Shown piece after piece: positions 16,521 to 25,133 of a DNA stretch of 42,529 nt. This DNA is from Vampirovibrio sp. (GTDB lineage: Bacteria > Cyanobacteriota > Vampirovibrionia > Vampirovibrionales > Vampirovibrionaceae), in assembly GCA_021323475.1 (NCBI GenBank), contig JAJQJM010000006.1, positions 1-42,529 of the forward strand, in the 5' to 3' direction. Made by a program: the position numbers and the translations under genes. Every line of letters starts with the position of its first letter. Within the stretch, counting starts at the first letter, position 1. The notes under the pieces were generated by a model, which searched no databases, was not told where the DNA came from, and worked only from the letters and a program-made list of their open reading frames with translations.

Positions 16521-16718
16521 TAGCAGCCCCTTCTGAAGGCAAGGAAGGGTTATGGCCCAGCCAATCCGGCAGCGCTTCTGTTACCGTTTTCGCCACTGAT
16601 ATTTGCTACGGATGATGCCATGCCCATCGCTTGCGAAGCGGGCGCAGACGTAGTAAAAATCAACTATCTCAAGTTCAATTCGCCCGGAATTGAAAACCCT
16701 GTACTTATCCGTCATTAG
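16521..16718 (+). pseudogene. Possible aldolase-like gene remnant upstream of gap
   Basis: The intergenic stretch 16424-16851 has no intact gene. The frame between the TAG at 16521 and the TAG at 16716-16718 is open and reads as plausible protein near its end: FATDDAMPIACEAGADVVKI, then NYLKFNSPG. The Ala-Gly-Ala-Asp-Val-Val-Lys-Ile pattern recalls the substrate-lysine strand of class I (DhnA-type) fructose-bisphosphate aldolases, and gap and tpiA follow. No ribosome site or full domain is present. This may be chance; treat it as a decayed fragment at best. A small hairpin (CCGCTG/CAGCGG, 16438-16462) also lies in this gap. Confidence 0.2.
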
Positions 16719-16799
16719 CAGTCATTTCCAAACCCAACGGCAGTGAAAAGCACGACACATTGTAATCCCTGCCGCAACGGCCAAAGCAAATGGCTGATA

Positions 16800-16830
16800 T
16801 TGATTAAATAAGGTACGGAACACGTATAAA
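16800..16830 (+). promoter_or_regulatory. Candidate gap promoter
   Basis: TTGATT (16800-16805) and TATAAA (16825-16830) are 19 bp apart, a little long. The ATG of gap follows 21 bases after the -10, with AAAGGA at 16838-16843. Confidence 0.4.
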
Positions 16831-16851
16831 TCTGGAGAAAGGAACACCCTT

Positions 16852-17874
16852 ATGGCTAGCAAAGTTGCCATTAACGGATTCGGTCGTATCGGTCGTCTGA
16901 CCCTGCGCGCCGCTCTGTTGAACCCTCGTGTGGACCTGAATGTGGTGGCCATCAACGACCTGACCACACCGAAACAACTGGCCCACCTGTTCAAGTATGA
17001 CTCCACCATGGGCATTTACCCGGGTGAAGTAGACTTTACTGAAAACTCCCTGATTATTGACGGACGCACCATCCGGATTTATGCGGAAAAAGACCCGGCA
17101 GCCCTCCCCTGGAAAGAACTGGGCGTGGACGTGGTTGTAGAATCCACCGGCTTCTTCACCGATGGCACCAAAGCCCGCAAGCACATCGAAGCCGGCGCCA
17201 AAAAGGTCATCATCAGCGCCCCGGCCAAAAACGAAGATATTACCGTGGCCATCGGCATCAACGTCAATGAGTACGATCCGGAGAAACACCACATCATCTC
17301 CAACGCCAGCTGCACCACCAACTGCTTGGCGCCCATCGGCAAAGTGTTGCATGAGAACTTCGGCATCGCTTCCGGCCTGATGACCACTGTACACAGCTAC
17401 ACCGGCGATCAGCGCCTGCTGGATGCGCCTCATGACGATCTGCGCCGCGCCCGCGCCGCTGCATTAAGCATGGTGCCGACCTCCACCGGCGCCGCCAAAG
17501 CCATTGGCTTGGTATTGCCCGCGCTGAGAGGCAAACTGAACGGCTACGCAGTTCGGGTCCCTACGCCGGACGTGAGCTTGACCGACCTGACCGTGATTAC
17601 CGAAAAACCGGTCACCGTGGAAGCAATCAACGAAGCCTTCAAAAAAGCAGCCGAAAACGAGCTGAAAAACGTGCTGTACTATGCGGATGCCCCGCTGGTC
17701 AGCACCGATTACATCGGCAACCCGCACAGCTGCGTGTTTGATCCGGAATTCACCCAGGTGGTTGGCCAGAACATGGCGAAAGTCATTGGCTGGTACGACA
17801 ACGAATGGGGTTACAGCAACCGTCTGGCGGAATTGACCCATCTGGTCGCCGAGCGTATGCCGGTTACCGCCTAA
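16852..17874 (+). CDS. gap: Glyceraldehyde-3-phosphate dehydrogenase, type I
   Basis: 340 residues. The Rossmann fold starts KVAINGFGRIGRLTLRAAL. The catalytic Cys lies in SNASCTTNCLAP (about C154) with the partner His in TVHSYTGDQ (about 181). The C-terminus has WYDNEWGYSNRL. It interconverts glyceraldehyde-3-phosphate and 1,3-bisphosphoglycerate in glycolysis or gluconeogenesis. The segment DAPHDDLRRARAAAL resembles the cyanobacterial Gap2/GapB branch, while NDL after the second strand is common in NAD-dependent enzymes, so cofactor preference is unclear. The gene has its own ribosome site and is followed by a strong terminator before tpiA; the usual neighbour pgk is missing. Confidence 0.97.
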   Translation: MASKVAINGFGRIGRLTLRAALLNPRVDLNVVAINDLTTPKQLAHLFKYDSTMGIYPGEVDFTENSLIIDGRTIRIYAEKDPAALPWKELGVDVVVESTGFFTDGTKARKHIEAGAKKVIISAPAKNEDITVAIGINVNEYDPEKHHIISNASCTTNCLAPIGKVLHENFGIASGLMTTVHSYTGDQRLLDAPHDDLRRARAAALSMVPTSTGAAKAIGLVLPALRGKLNGYAVRVPTPDVSLTDLTVITEKPVTVEAINEAFKKAAENELKNVLYYADAPLVSTDYIGNPHSCVFDPEFTQVVGQNMAKVIGWYDNEWGYSNRLAELTHLVAERMPVTA

Positions 17875-17886
17875 AGGCAACTGTTT

Positions 17887-17917
17887 CGAGGGGAGCGCGC
17901 AACGCTCCCCTCGTTTT
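17887..17917 (+). terminator. Rho-independent terminator between gap and tpiA
   Basis: An 11-bp perfect stem CGAGGGGAGCG / CGCTCCCCTCG with loop CGCAA is followed by TTTT. It should cut most read-through from gap into tpiA. Confidence 0.85.
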
Positions 17918-17954
17918 ATCCGCTTATATTTGTTTTGATCGCAGGAGAGAGATG

Positions 17955-18737
17955 ATGGCCAGCACCCGCCGCCCAATTATTGCCGGAAACTGGAAAATGT
18001 ATAAAACCACCCAGGAAGCCGCCGCGTTTACCAAGGCGCTGTGGGAAAAAATACAGCCTCATGCGGGCGCTAGTCTGCCGGAAATTGTGATTTGCCCGCC
18101 TTATACAGCATTAACCACCGTCAAAACCAGCAGCGCCGATTTGAAAGCGCCCTTTATTACCGCAGCCCAAAACATGGAAAGCCGTGACAATGGCGCCTAT
18201 ACCGGCGAAGTTTCCCCGCTGATGCTGCTGGACTTGGGCATTCGCTGGGTAGTTATCGGCCACAGTGAGCGCCGTCAATATTTCAACGAAACCGATGAGT
18301 CCGTAGCCCAAAAGACCGGTGCCGCTTTGAAACATGGCATGACTCCCATCGTTTGCGTTGGAGAAGCCTTGCAGGATCGGGAAAACGGACTGACTGACCG
18401 AGTGATTGAGCAGCAGGTTCGGGCCGTTCTCACTCAAATTACCGCCGCCGCTCTGCCCAAAATCGTCATCGCCTATGAGCCGGTCTGGGCCATTGGCACC
18501 GGAAAGGTATGCGACGCAACGGAAGCCAACCGGGTCTGCGCCCTGATTCGTCATTTCATCAGCGAGTACGGCAACGCGGAGCAAACCCGCATTTTATACG
18601 GCGGCAGCGTCAAGCCGGACAATACACACGCCCTGATGAGCCAAAGCGACATTGACGGCGGCCTTGTAGGCGGTGCCAGCCTGGAAGCGGACAGCTTTTT
18701 CGGCATTATTGAACAAGCCTGTCTGGTTAAAGCGTAG
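17955..18737 (+). CDS. tpiA: Triosephosphate isomerase
   Basis: 260 residues, normal size. Motifs in order: IIAGNWKMYKT (substrate Asn/Lys), VVIGHSERRQYF (electrophilic His), AYEPVWAIGTGK (catalytic Glu and flexible loop 6), ILYGGSVKPDN and DGGLVGGASLE (phosphate-binding). It interconverts dihydroxyacetone phosphate and glyceraldehyde-3-phosphate. AGGAG at 17943-17947 fits the ATG at 17955 best; an adjacent ATG at 17952 is also possible. A longer open frame back to 17805 overlaps gap and is not supported. dut begins 12 bp downstream, so the two are probably co-transcribed. Confidence 0.97.
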   Translation: MASTRRPIIAGNWKMYKTTQEAAAFTKALWEKIQPHAGASLPEIVICPPYTALTTVKTSSADLKAPFITAAQNMESRDNGAYTGEVSPLMLLDLGIRWVVIGHSERRQYFNETDESVAQKTGAALKHGMTPIVCVGEALQDRENGLTDRVIEQQVRAVLTQITAAALPKIVIAYEPVWAIGTGKVCDATEANRVCALIRHFISEYGNAEQTRILYGGSVKPDNTHALMSQSDIDGGLVGGASLEADSFFGIIEQACLVKA

Positions 18738-18749
18738 GAGGGCATAAAC

Positions 18750-19217
18750 ATGACTGTTGCAACCCGCCCCAATGCCGTAGAAGTCGGCATTCACCGCTTG
18801 CCCCATGCGCCTGAAAATCTACCCGCATATGCCACGCCCGGCTCCGCCGGAATGGATGTGCAAGCGGCTATTGAGGCTCCACTGACATTACACCCGATGG
18901 AACGCACGCTGGTGCCGACCGGTTTGGTGATGATGTTGCCGGAAGGTTATGAGTGCCAGGTTCGAGCCCGCAGCGGCCTGTCCATTAAGCACGGCATTAC
19001 GTTGGTGAATGGGGTAGGAACCATTGACAGCGATTACCGGCATGAAGTGAAAGTGGCGCTGATTAACCTGTCCACCGAGCCGTTTACGATTCAGCCCGGC
19101 GACCGGATTGCCCAGCTTGTGATCGCCCCGGTTACCCAAATCCGGTGGCAGGAAGTGAATACGGTTACGCTGGAAGATGGCCGTAACGGCGGATTCGGCT
19201 CCACCGGCCTTAACTAG
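18750..19217 (+). CDS. dut: Deoxyuridine 5'-triphosphate nucleotidohydrolase (dUTPase)
   Basis: 155 residues with all five motifs of trimeric dUTPase: GSAGMDV (I), RSGLS (II), GVGTIDSDYRHEVKVALIN (III, catalytic Asp and uracil-binding hairpin), GDRIAQLVIAPV (IV) and the mobile C-terminal RNGGFGSTG (V). It hydrolyses dUTP to dUMP and pyrophosphate, keeping uracil out of DNA and feeding thymidylate synthesis. GGAGG lies 7 bases before the ATG. It follows tpiA by 12 bp, and its last 8 bases overlap the 3' end of the opposing unknown gene. Confidence 0.97.
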   Translation: MTVATRPNAVEVGIHRLPHAPENLPAYATPGSAGMDVQAAIEAPLTLHPMERTLVPTGLVMMLPEGYECQVRARSGLSIKHGITLVNGVGTIDSDYRHEVKVALINLSTEPFTIQPGDRIAQLVIAPVTQIRWQEVNTVTLEDGRNGGFGSTGLN

Positions 19218-19611
19218 AACTTTCTTCAATATCATTCGATTCCACGGGATGCACCACCAGCACCCGTGGAATGTTTTCCTGATGCATCAGTTCCGCCAGT
19301 AACGTTGCCCGCTCTGAAGCCGAGGCTTTCTGTAATTTTTCGGTAATCACCTGAGACAGAAACGTTTCCGTTGGTACTTCAATACAAAAGGTTCCTGATT
19401 GCAAAACGCTGTCAAAATGTGCTGAGTCAGGCTCATAATCTGTCGTTTCAACCATGCTGGCACCTTGTTCCTGACTCAGCAGGATTCCGCCGCAATATTC
19501 AATCGGCGTTTCATCCTCCAGATTTGCCAATAATAGACCTTTGCGCAAAAGCGGCGGCCTATCAGGCGGATTAATCACTTCAATCACTTTCAATGGCACA
19601 GATTGATTCAT
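19210..19611 (-). CDS. Small acidic protein of unknown function
   Basis: 133 residues, no signal peptide or membrane helix, acidic with a Ser/Glu-rich end (NDIEESSS). The start is well supported: the minus strand has AAGGAGGT, a full Shine-Dalgarno sequence, about 7 bases before the ATG. I recognise no domain. The pattern is a short beta-rich N-terminal half (KVIEVINPP, GILLSQEQG), a middle segment FCIEVPTETFLSQVITEKL, an amphipathic helix (ASASERATLLAELMHQENI) and a final strand RVLVVHP. Its 3' end overlaps dut by 8 bp, and it is divergent from dtd. Probably a real, cytoplasmic, lineage-specific gene. Confidence 0.7.
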   Translation of the reverse strand: MNQSVPLKVIEVINPPDRPPLLRKGLLLANLEDETPIEYCGGILLSQEQGASMVETTDYEPDSAHFDSVLQSGTFCIEVPTETFLSQVITEKLQKASASERATLLAELMHQENIPRVLVVHPVESNDIEESSS

Positions 19612-19669
19612 AGGGATTACCTCCTTGGCGCTTTACCGTTCAGGCTTTCCGAGGCAGGCCAATTATTTT

Positions 19670-19675
19670 TATAAT
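19670..19675 (+). promoter_or_regulatory. Candidate -10 box of the dtd promoter
   Basis: A perfect TATAAT lies 56 bases before the dtd start codon, in the gap between divergent genes. The -35 region (TTTCCG, 18 bp upstream) is poor. Confidence 0.4.
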
Positions 19676-19731
19676 ATGGAGTCTTTCCCTCAACGCCTAT
19701 TCCCTGACTTACGAATTATGAGTGATAACCT

Positions 19732-20172
19732 ATGAAATCCGTATTGCAACGAGTTAACCAAGCTGGTGTCTCAGTCAATGGCCAAGTGATTGCACAGATA
19801 AACCGGGGCATCCTGGTGTTGTTTGGCGTGGAAAAAGACGATACGGAGGACAAACTGGACTATCACATCGGAAAATTGCTTCGACTGCGCATCTTTCCGG
19901 ATCAGAACGATAAAATGAACCTGTCGATTCAGGACATTCAAGGTGATTTGCTGATTGTTTCCCAGTTTACGCTGGCCGCAGACTGCCGCAAAGGAAACCG
20001 TCCGGGTTTTGATAACGCCAAACCGCCCCAAGAAGCCGAACATCTTTATAACCGCTTTGTGAACCAGTTACGGCAGGAATCGGGCCTGACCGTCCAAACC
20101 GGCTCATTCGGAGCCAATATGCAAGTCAGCTTGACCAACGATGGCCCAGTCACCTTCCTGTTGGAAAATTAA
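19732..20172 (+). CDS. dtd: D-aminoacyl-tRNA deacylase
   Basis: 146 residues, full length. The family starts MKSVLQRVNQAGVSVNG and carries SQFTLAADCRKGNRPGF, where the Ser-Gln-x-Thr motif lines the active site, and near the end NDGPVTF with the conserved Gly-cis-Pro that rejects L-amino acids. It removes D-amino acids, and glycine mischarged on tRNA-Ala, in the cytoplasm as a homodimer. No strong ribosome site is seen. It is convergent with hemC, 26 bp away. Confidence 0.96.
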   Translation: MKSVLQRVNQAGVSVNGQVIAQINRGILVLFGVEKDDTEDKLDYHIGKLLRLRIFPDQNDKMNLSIQDIQGDLLIVSQFTLAADCRKGNRPGFDNAKPPQEAEHLYNRFVNQLRQESGLTVQTGSFGANMQVSLTNDGPVTFLLEN

Positions 20173-20198
20173 GGCTTGCCGATCGGCTATGCGTCCAG

Positions 20199-21158
20199 TT
20201 ATGGGGAATCTACCGGCAGCTTTTGCGGTTGACGAATGGCGTCCAGAATTTCCCGGCCACCCTCATCCAGCAAAATGGCGGCCAATGCCCGCCCGGATTC
20301 CGCCGGTTGGTTAAAATCCACGGGCAAATGGGCATACACGGCCTCATTGCCATCCGGGGACAACACAACGCCTTTCATGTCACAGCCATCATCCGTCACC
20401 CGGCAATAAGCGCCCAAAGGCAACTGGCAACCACCGGCCAAGGCGGACAGAACCGCACGCTCGGCCAATCGGGCCACTTCCACGTTCTTGATAGACAGCG
20501 GCTCCAGATAGTCCAGGGTTTTGCAGTCTTCTTTACGGTACTCCACACCCAAAATGCCTTGGGCCACCGCCGGGATGGTTTCCTCCCAGGCGTCAAAATA
20601 CTGGGTAATGCGGTCATCCCAGCCCAGACGGTTGACACCGGCCGCGGCCAGAATAATAGCCTGATACGGCCCTTCTTGCAGTTTACGGTAGCGGGTTTGC
20701 AGATTGCCGCGAATGACTTCATATTTCAAATCCGGCCGAATCCGCCTCAGCTGGGCCTCTCGCCTGAGAGACGATGTACCGATAACCGAACCGGCGGGCA
20801 ATTCGCCGAACGGAATGGCATCTTTACCCAGCATCACGTCCCGCGGGTCTTCCCGATGCCCAAAAGACACCAGCGCCAAATCATCCGGCAGCTCACCCGG
20901 CATATCCTTCATGCTATGCACGGCCAGGTCAATTTCATTCTGCCATAAGGCAACTTCCAGCTCTTTTACAAAGAGCCCCTTATCACCCGCCTTGGACAGG
21001 GCCTTATCCAGAATGAGATCGCCCTGAGTTTTGTAGGTCTTAATTTCCACGCGCAACTGGGGCCACCGCCGCTTGAGCGCATCCGCCACCATATGTGTTT
21101 GCGCTAGCGCCAAAGGACTTTCCCGGCTCCCCAGCCGTAAGAAATCCGGTACAGTCAA
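20199..21158 (-). CDS. hemC: Hydroxymethylbilane synthase (porphobilinogen deaminase)
   Basis: 319 residues. LRLGSRESPLALAQ opens the protein; HSMKDMP holds the catalytic Asp (D85), IGTSSLRREAQL binds the growing chain, and Cys244 in LAGGCQLPLGAYC anchors the dipyrromethane cofactor. It joins four porphobilinogens into hydroxymethylbilane, the linear precursor of haem and other tetrapyrroles. The gene lies 12 bp after hemA on the same strand, so the two are one operon. Other hem genes are not in the window. Confidence 0.96.
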   Translation of the reverse strand: MTVPDFLRLGSRESPLALAQTHMVADALKRRWPQLRVEIKTYKTQGDLILDKALSKAGDKGLFVKELEVALWQNEIDLAVHSMKDMPGELPDDLALVSFGHREDPRDVMLGKDAIPFGELPAGSVIGTSSLRREAQLRRIRPDLKYEVIRGNLQTRYRKLQEGPYQAIILAAAGVNRLGWDDRITQYFDAWEETIPAVAQGILGVEYRKEDCKTLDYLEPLSIKNVEVARLAERAVLSALAGGCQLPLGAYCRVTDDGCDMKGVVLSPDGNEAVYAHLPVDFNQPAESGRALAAILLDEGGREILDAIRQPQKLPVDSP

Positions 21159-21170
21159 GCCAAATCCCCC

Positions 21171-22478
21171 TTATGCGGACGCGGTGCCATCCAGCCGTTG
21201 AACGTTGGGCTTTTCGCACACGTCCGACTCAATAGCCGCGGAATCAATATTAAACAAATGGCTGAGTACCGATGCCTGCTGGGAAATATCTTCCAGATTG
21301 CGGGAATTTTTCAGCCGAACCGTAGGGTCATGCAAGATTTTACGAATGAGATTCTTGGAGATGGTATCCACCACATCGTAATGGGTGCCGACCGATGAAG
21401 CCTCCAGCTCCGCCTTGCGAATGCTTTCCACCTTTTCACGCAGGCGAGTTAAAGTGGGCACCACCGAAAGCGACATGCGCCAATGCTGGAAGTTAATGCA
21501 CTCTTCCTCCAGAATGGCCTGGGCCTGCTCTTTGAGCTGTTGCTGGAAATCGCCGGAAAAACCACCGGCGCCAGCCAGGTTATCGGTATTGAACAATTGC
21601 ACGTCCGGCAGTTCCATAACCCGAGGGTCCACATTTCGGGGAACCGCAATATCAATCACCAGCTTCTGGCCTTTGCCTTCAAAATCGGCCTTGCCCAGCA
21701 CCACATGGGGTGCGCCGGTCGCCACAAACAGAATATCGGCATGCTCAATAGCCTCATCTATCCGCTCCCAGCCAAGCCCTTTAAAACCATACCGCCCGCA
21801 CAATTCAGCCAGCCGCTCCCGGCTGCGGTTCACAATCACCACGTTGGCCTGCTGCTCCGGCGTCATGCCCTGCTTAAACAGAGACATCATAATTTCGGCC
21901 ATTTTCCCGCCGCCGATTAAGGTAATACGGCGGTTCATCAAGTCCGCATCGGACTGTCTGGCAAAGTGATAGGCCGCCAGCGATACGCTGACATCCTTGT
22001 CGGCAATGCCGGTTTCGGTGCGAACCCGCTTTCCAACGGTCAAGGCCGCTTTAAAGAGTTTATCCAGCAAATTCCCGGCGGTTTTTTCCCGCTGGGCAAA
22101 TGCCAAGGCATCCTTAACCTGCCCCATAATCTGGCCTTCGCCGATGATCAGGCTATCCAGACCGGACGCGACCCGGAACAGGTGGGCAACAGCATCCTCA
22201 TGCAACAGGTTAAACGTATATTGCCGGTAGGGAGCGATATCCAGACCTTTGAAAATTTTATAGAACTGCTTTACCGATTGCAGACCCAGCTCGGTATCGG
22301 TGACCACCGCGTAAATTTCAGTCCGGTTACAGGTGGTAAGAATGGCGCACTCCTCAACTCCGGCACAGGAGCGCAGGATTTTCAAAGCCGCAGCGACCTC
22401 TTCTTCGAGCAAAGCAAATTTCTCTCGAACTTCAATGGGCGCTGTTCGGTGCCTGACACCGCTAACCAGGATGTGCAT
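21171..22478 (-). CDS. hemA: Glutamyl-tRNA reductase
   Basis: 435 residues. The catalytic domain begins ILVSGVRHRTAPIEVREKF and has the active-site Cys50 in TTCNRTEIY. The NADPH domain carries IGGGKMAEI near 188-196, and a C-terminal dimerisation helix ends the protein. It reduces glutamyl-tRNA to glutamate-1-semialdehyde, the first step of the C5 tetrapyrrole pathway used by most bacteria, cyanobacteria and plants. hemC follows 12 bp downstream. The start has no good ribosome site; AT-rich TTTAAA just upstream could be a -10 of a nearly leaderless transcript. Confidence 0.96.
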   Translation of the reverse strand: MHILVSGVRHRTAPIEVREKFALLEEEVAAALKILRSCAGVEECAILTTCNRTEIYAVVTDTELGLQSVKQFYKIFKGLDIAPYRQYTFNLLHEDAVAHLFRVASGLDSLIIGEGQIMGQVKDALAFAQREKTAGNLLDKLFKAALTVGKRVRTETGIADKDVSVSLAAYHFARQSDADLMNRRITLIGGGKMAEIMMSLFKQGMTPEQQANVVIVNRSRERLAELCGRYGFKGLGWERIDEAIEHADILFVATGAPHVVLGKADFEGKGQKLVIDIAVPRNVDPRVMELPDVQLFNTDNLAGAGGFSGDFQQQLKEQAQAILEEECINFQHWRMSLSVVPTLTRLREKVESIRKAELEASSVGTHYDVVDTISKNLIRKILHDPTVRLKNSRNLEDISQQASVLSHLFNIDSAAIESDVCEKPNVQRLDGTASA

Positions 22479-22648
22479 GCGTTTTTAAAACACCTCGGCT
22501 TGGAATTTGGTTTGGTTTTCCGCTTGTTTCCATGTGGATCAGTTGATGAATGGTGACCAAAGGAGCAGGTAAGTTCTGTAAAAGCTTATAAGACCATTAT
22601 GGCCATCATCCTAACATTCTCTCTAACCTAAAGTATATGAGCAAAATT

Positions 22649-22690
22649 AAAAACACTCAATCTGCCCAGCTAGATAGATTGAGTGTTTTT
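22649..22690 (-). terminator. Rho-independent terminator of metK
   Basis: A 15-bp perfect stem (22649-22663 with 22676-22690, containing ACACTCAATCT/AGATTGAGTGT) and a 12-base loop end in T-runs on both strands. It lies about 45 bp after the metK stop. It may work in both directions, shielding hemA as well. Confidence 0.9.
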
Positions 22691-22735
22691 TACATTTGTA
22701 AAGATATTAGAATTTCAAATTGTCATGAAATTCCG

Positions 22736-24019
22736 TTAAACGCTTACAGCGCTCGGAGCAGCTTTCAGCTCTTTACCGGCAACAGCCTGGCGCAATTCGT
22801 CCACTTTATCCAGACGTTCCCAGGGCAGATCCAAGTCCGGGCGGCCCAGGTGACCGTAAGCGGCCACATTGTGATAGAAACGGCCTTTGTTCTTGGAAGG
22901 CAGACCTTGCAGGTCGAAGTTCTGGATAATGGCAGCCGGACGCAGGTCAAAGTGCTTGTCCACCAGGTCGGCCAGTTCGGAATCGCTCAACCGGCCGGTG
23001 CCCCAAGTGTTTACGTTAATGGACATGGGGCGGGCCACGCCGATGGCGTATCCGACCTGCACTTCGCATTTGTCGGCCAAACCGGCGGCTACGATGTTTT
23101 TAGCCACATAGCGGGCGGCATAGGCAGCGGAGCGGTCCACTTTGGTGGGATCTTTGCCGGAGAATGCCCCACCGCCATGACGAGCATATCCGCCGTAGGT
23201 ATCCACGATGATTTTCCGTCCGGTCAAGCCGGCATCACCCTGAGGGCCACCAATGACGAAACGGCCACTCGGATTGATGAAGTACTTGGTATTGGCATCC
23301 GGCTTCACATCGAAGTTCTTGAAGACTTCTTCAATCACGAATTTCTTCAGGTCATCGGTAATGCGTTGCTGAATTTTCAGGTTATCGGTCTCGTTCTCGA
23401 TGACCGGGTCGTGCTGGGTGCTGATAACCACGGTATCGATGCGGTGGGGTTTGTCGTTCACGTATTCGACAGTCACCTGAGATTTACCGTCAGGACGCAG
23501 GTAAGACAATTTGCCGTTTTTGCGGACTTCGGTTAGCTTACGCACCAGGGCATGGGCCACCTGAATGGGCAGCGGCATAAAATCTTTGGTTTCATTGCAA
23601 GCAAAACCGAACATAATGCCCTGGTCACCGGCACCGATTTGATCAATCTGATCATCCGACAGCTTGCCGCGCACTTCATGCGCCTGATCCACGCCACCGG
23701 CGATATCAACGGACTGCTCATCAATGCTCAGCAGCACGGCGCAAGTTCTGCCGTCGAAGCCACCGGCGGATTCGCCTGTGTAGCCGATTTCCTCAATGGT
23801 GCGGCGCACCACCGAAGCGATATCCACGTAACAGTTGGCCGTGATCTCACCACTCACCAGAACCAAACCGGTCGTCACGGACGTTTCGGCCGCCACACGG
23901 GCTTTGGGGTCCTGAGTCAGGAACGCATCCAGAATGGAATCGGAAATCTGATCGCAGATTTTATCCGGATGCCCTTCGGTAACCGACTCCGAAGTAAAGA
24001 GATAACGGGAGGTGGACAT
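22736..24019 (-). CDS. metK: S-adenosylmethionine synthetase
   Basis: 427 residues, slightly longer than the 384-residue E. coli enzyme. Motifs: [19 protein letters not shown] (ATP/methionine site), [12 protein letters not shown] (129-140), [19 protein letters not shown] (P-loop-like, near 280) and the C-terminal dimer segment [13 protein letters not shown]. It makes S-adenosylmethionine from methionine and ATP as a cytoplasmic tetramer. AAGGAG lies 10 bases before the ATG. A 265-bp leader region with several alternative hairpins precedes it, and a strong terminator follows, so it is a single-gene unit or at most follows nanE. Confidence 0.97.
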   Translation of the reverse strand: MSTSRYLFTSESVTEGHPDKICDQISDSILDAFLTQDPKARVAAETSVTTGLVLVSGEITANCYVDIASVVRRTIEEIGYTGESAGGFDGRTCAVLLSIDEQSVDIAGGVDQAHEVRGKLSDDQIDQIGAGDQGIMFGFACNETKDFMPLPIQVAHALVRKLTEVRKNGKLSYLRPDGKSQVTVEYVNDKPHRIDTVVISTQHDPVIENETDNLKIQQRITDDLKKFVIEEVFKNFDVKPDANTKYFINPSGRFVIGGPQGDAGLTGRKIIVDTYGGYARHGGGAFSGKDPTKVDRSAAYAARYVAKNIVAAGLADKCEVQVGYAIGVARPMSINVNTWGTGRLSDSELADLVDKHFDLRPAAIIQNFDLQGLPSKNKGRFYHNVAAYGHLGRPDLDLPWERLDKVDELRQAVAGKELKAAPSAVSV

Positions 24020-24284
24020 TTTAATTAACTCCTTAATTAATGCCTGTTAATCCTTTTGACTCTTGCCTGAATCCTTGCCTGAACCGGGCTTAAACCGAGA
24101 GGCCCCGCATGTCTGAGACCTCGCATTTTTTAAGGTCGGAAGAGGACCGTGAGAGGAAAATTTATCTAACACAACCGATACGCCTGTCTCCCACAGAGAT
24201 ATAGATATTATGACACGCTCAGCCTGTTCGCAGCCATTGTAGTGCATCCCGGTAATCGATGCAAATATCATGGACTTCCGCTTG
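24020..24284 (-). promoter_or_regulatory. Structured leader region of metK with mutually exclusive hairpins
   Basis: No gene fits this 265-bp gap. On the transcript strand, GGTC/GACC forms a small hairpin (24145-24148 with 24134-24137), the same GACC plus T can instead pair with AGGTC downstream (24133-24137 with 24117-24121), and GAGG there can pair with CCTC further on (24119-24122 with 24099-24102). These pairings compete. CTTGCCTGAA occurs twice in tandem (24062-24071 and 24074-24083, plus strand). An extended -10-like TGTCATAAT lies further upstream. This looks like a regulated 5' leader, but I cannot match it to a known SAM riboswitch class. Confidence 0.4.
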
Positions 24285-25001
24285 TCAAAGCAATTTCGCC
24301 TGTTTCGGAACAGCCTGCACAAAGCGACGCGTAATTTCATGCGGCCGGGTTACCGCAGAGCCAATCACCACGGCATAGGCACCCAACTCAAACGCGCGGG
24401 CCACTTCCGACGGCTCCCAAACACGCCCCTCCAAAATAATCGGCGTTGCCACACGGGAAACCAATGCCTCCAGCAAGGCAAAGTCCGGCCCACCGGAAAC
24501 CGAATGACGTGTTTCCCCGGTATAACCGGACAAAGTGGTGCTAATCAAATCAAAACCCAGCCGGGCGGCGTTCAATCCTTCTTCTAACGTGGCCACATCA
24601 GCCATCAGCGCCAAAGCCGGATACTGCCTCCGGCTTTCACTGACGATTGAGTCCAGCGTTTCACCGGCCGGGCGAGGCCGCATGGTGGCATCCAGCGCAA
24701 CAATATCGCAAACCTCGGCCAAAGCGGCCACATCCTGAAATCCTGGGGTAATATAGACCAACTCATGGGCATTGGCAGGAATCACATCCGGCTTGGTAAT
24801 TCCCATCACCGGAATCTCCGGATGGCGTTCCTTGAAATACCGGATGTTATAAGGCTGAGCCATTCGCACAGCACAGGCTCCGCCGTTCAATGCAGCTTCC
24901 GCCAGGGCACAAAGGTGCTCCGGCTTATCCATCGGTTCCCCTTTGGCCGCCTGGGCAGAAATAATGATCCCGTTCTTGAGCTTCGAAATGATCTTTCTCA
25001 T
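24285..25001 (-). CDS. nanE: N-acetylmannosamine-6-phosphate 2-epimerase (NanE family)
   Basis: 238 residues, a TIM barrel of normal NanE length. It has GIIISAQAAKGEPMDKPEHL at the start, VRMAQPYNIRYFK, PVMGITKPD, the catalytic segment DIVALDATMRPRPAGE, MADVATLEEGLNAARLGFD, STTLSGYTGET, ILEGRVWEPSEVARAFELGA and VVIGSAVTRP. NanE interconverts ManNAc-6-P and GlcNAc-6-P in amino-sugar or sialic-acid use. No other sialic-acid gene is nearby, so it may serve amino-sugar recycling, in keeping with NagZ. The start lacks a ribosome site; an extended -10-like TGATATTTT ends 12 bases before it. Confidence 0.9.
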   Translation of the reverse strand: MRKIISKLKNGIIISAQAAKGEPMDKPEHLCALAEAALNGGACAVRMAQPYNIRYFKERHPEIPVMGITKPDVIPANAHELVYITPGFQDVAALAEVCDIVALDATMRPRPAGETLDSIVSESRRQYPALALMADVATLEEGLNAARLGFDLISTTLSGYTGETRHSVSGGPDFALLEALVSRVATPIILEGRVWEPSEVARAFELGAYAVVIGSAVTRPHEITRRFVQAVPKQAKLL

Positions 25002-25133
25002 GGAAAGTACGCTAAAATATCACCACCGGAAAATCGGCTGTAAGGTAATTCTACCATTCCCCCGATTCCCAGTTCTCCATTCGTCATTCACGGTCATATC
25101 CCTTCATAAAGCTGGATGCGTGGGACACAATAT

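Noticed and set aside
22637-23536. Plus-strand open frame (299 codons) opposite metK
   Set aside because: Shadow of metK; it also reads through the metK terminator.
24020-24284. Known SAM riboswitch class at metK
   Set aside because: I could not find the kink-turn and core helices of SAM-I or the pseudoknot of SAM-II by eye; only a generic structured leader is claimed.
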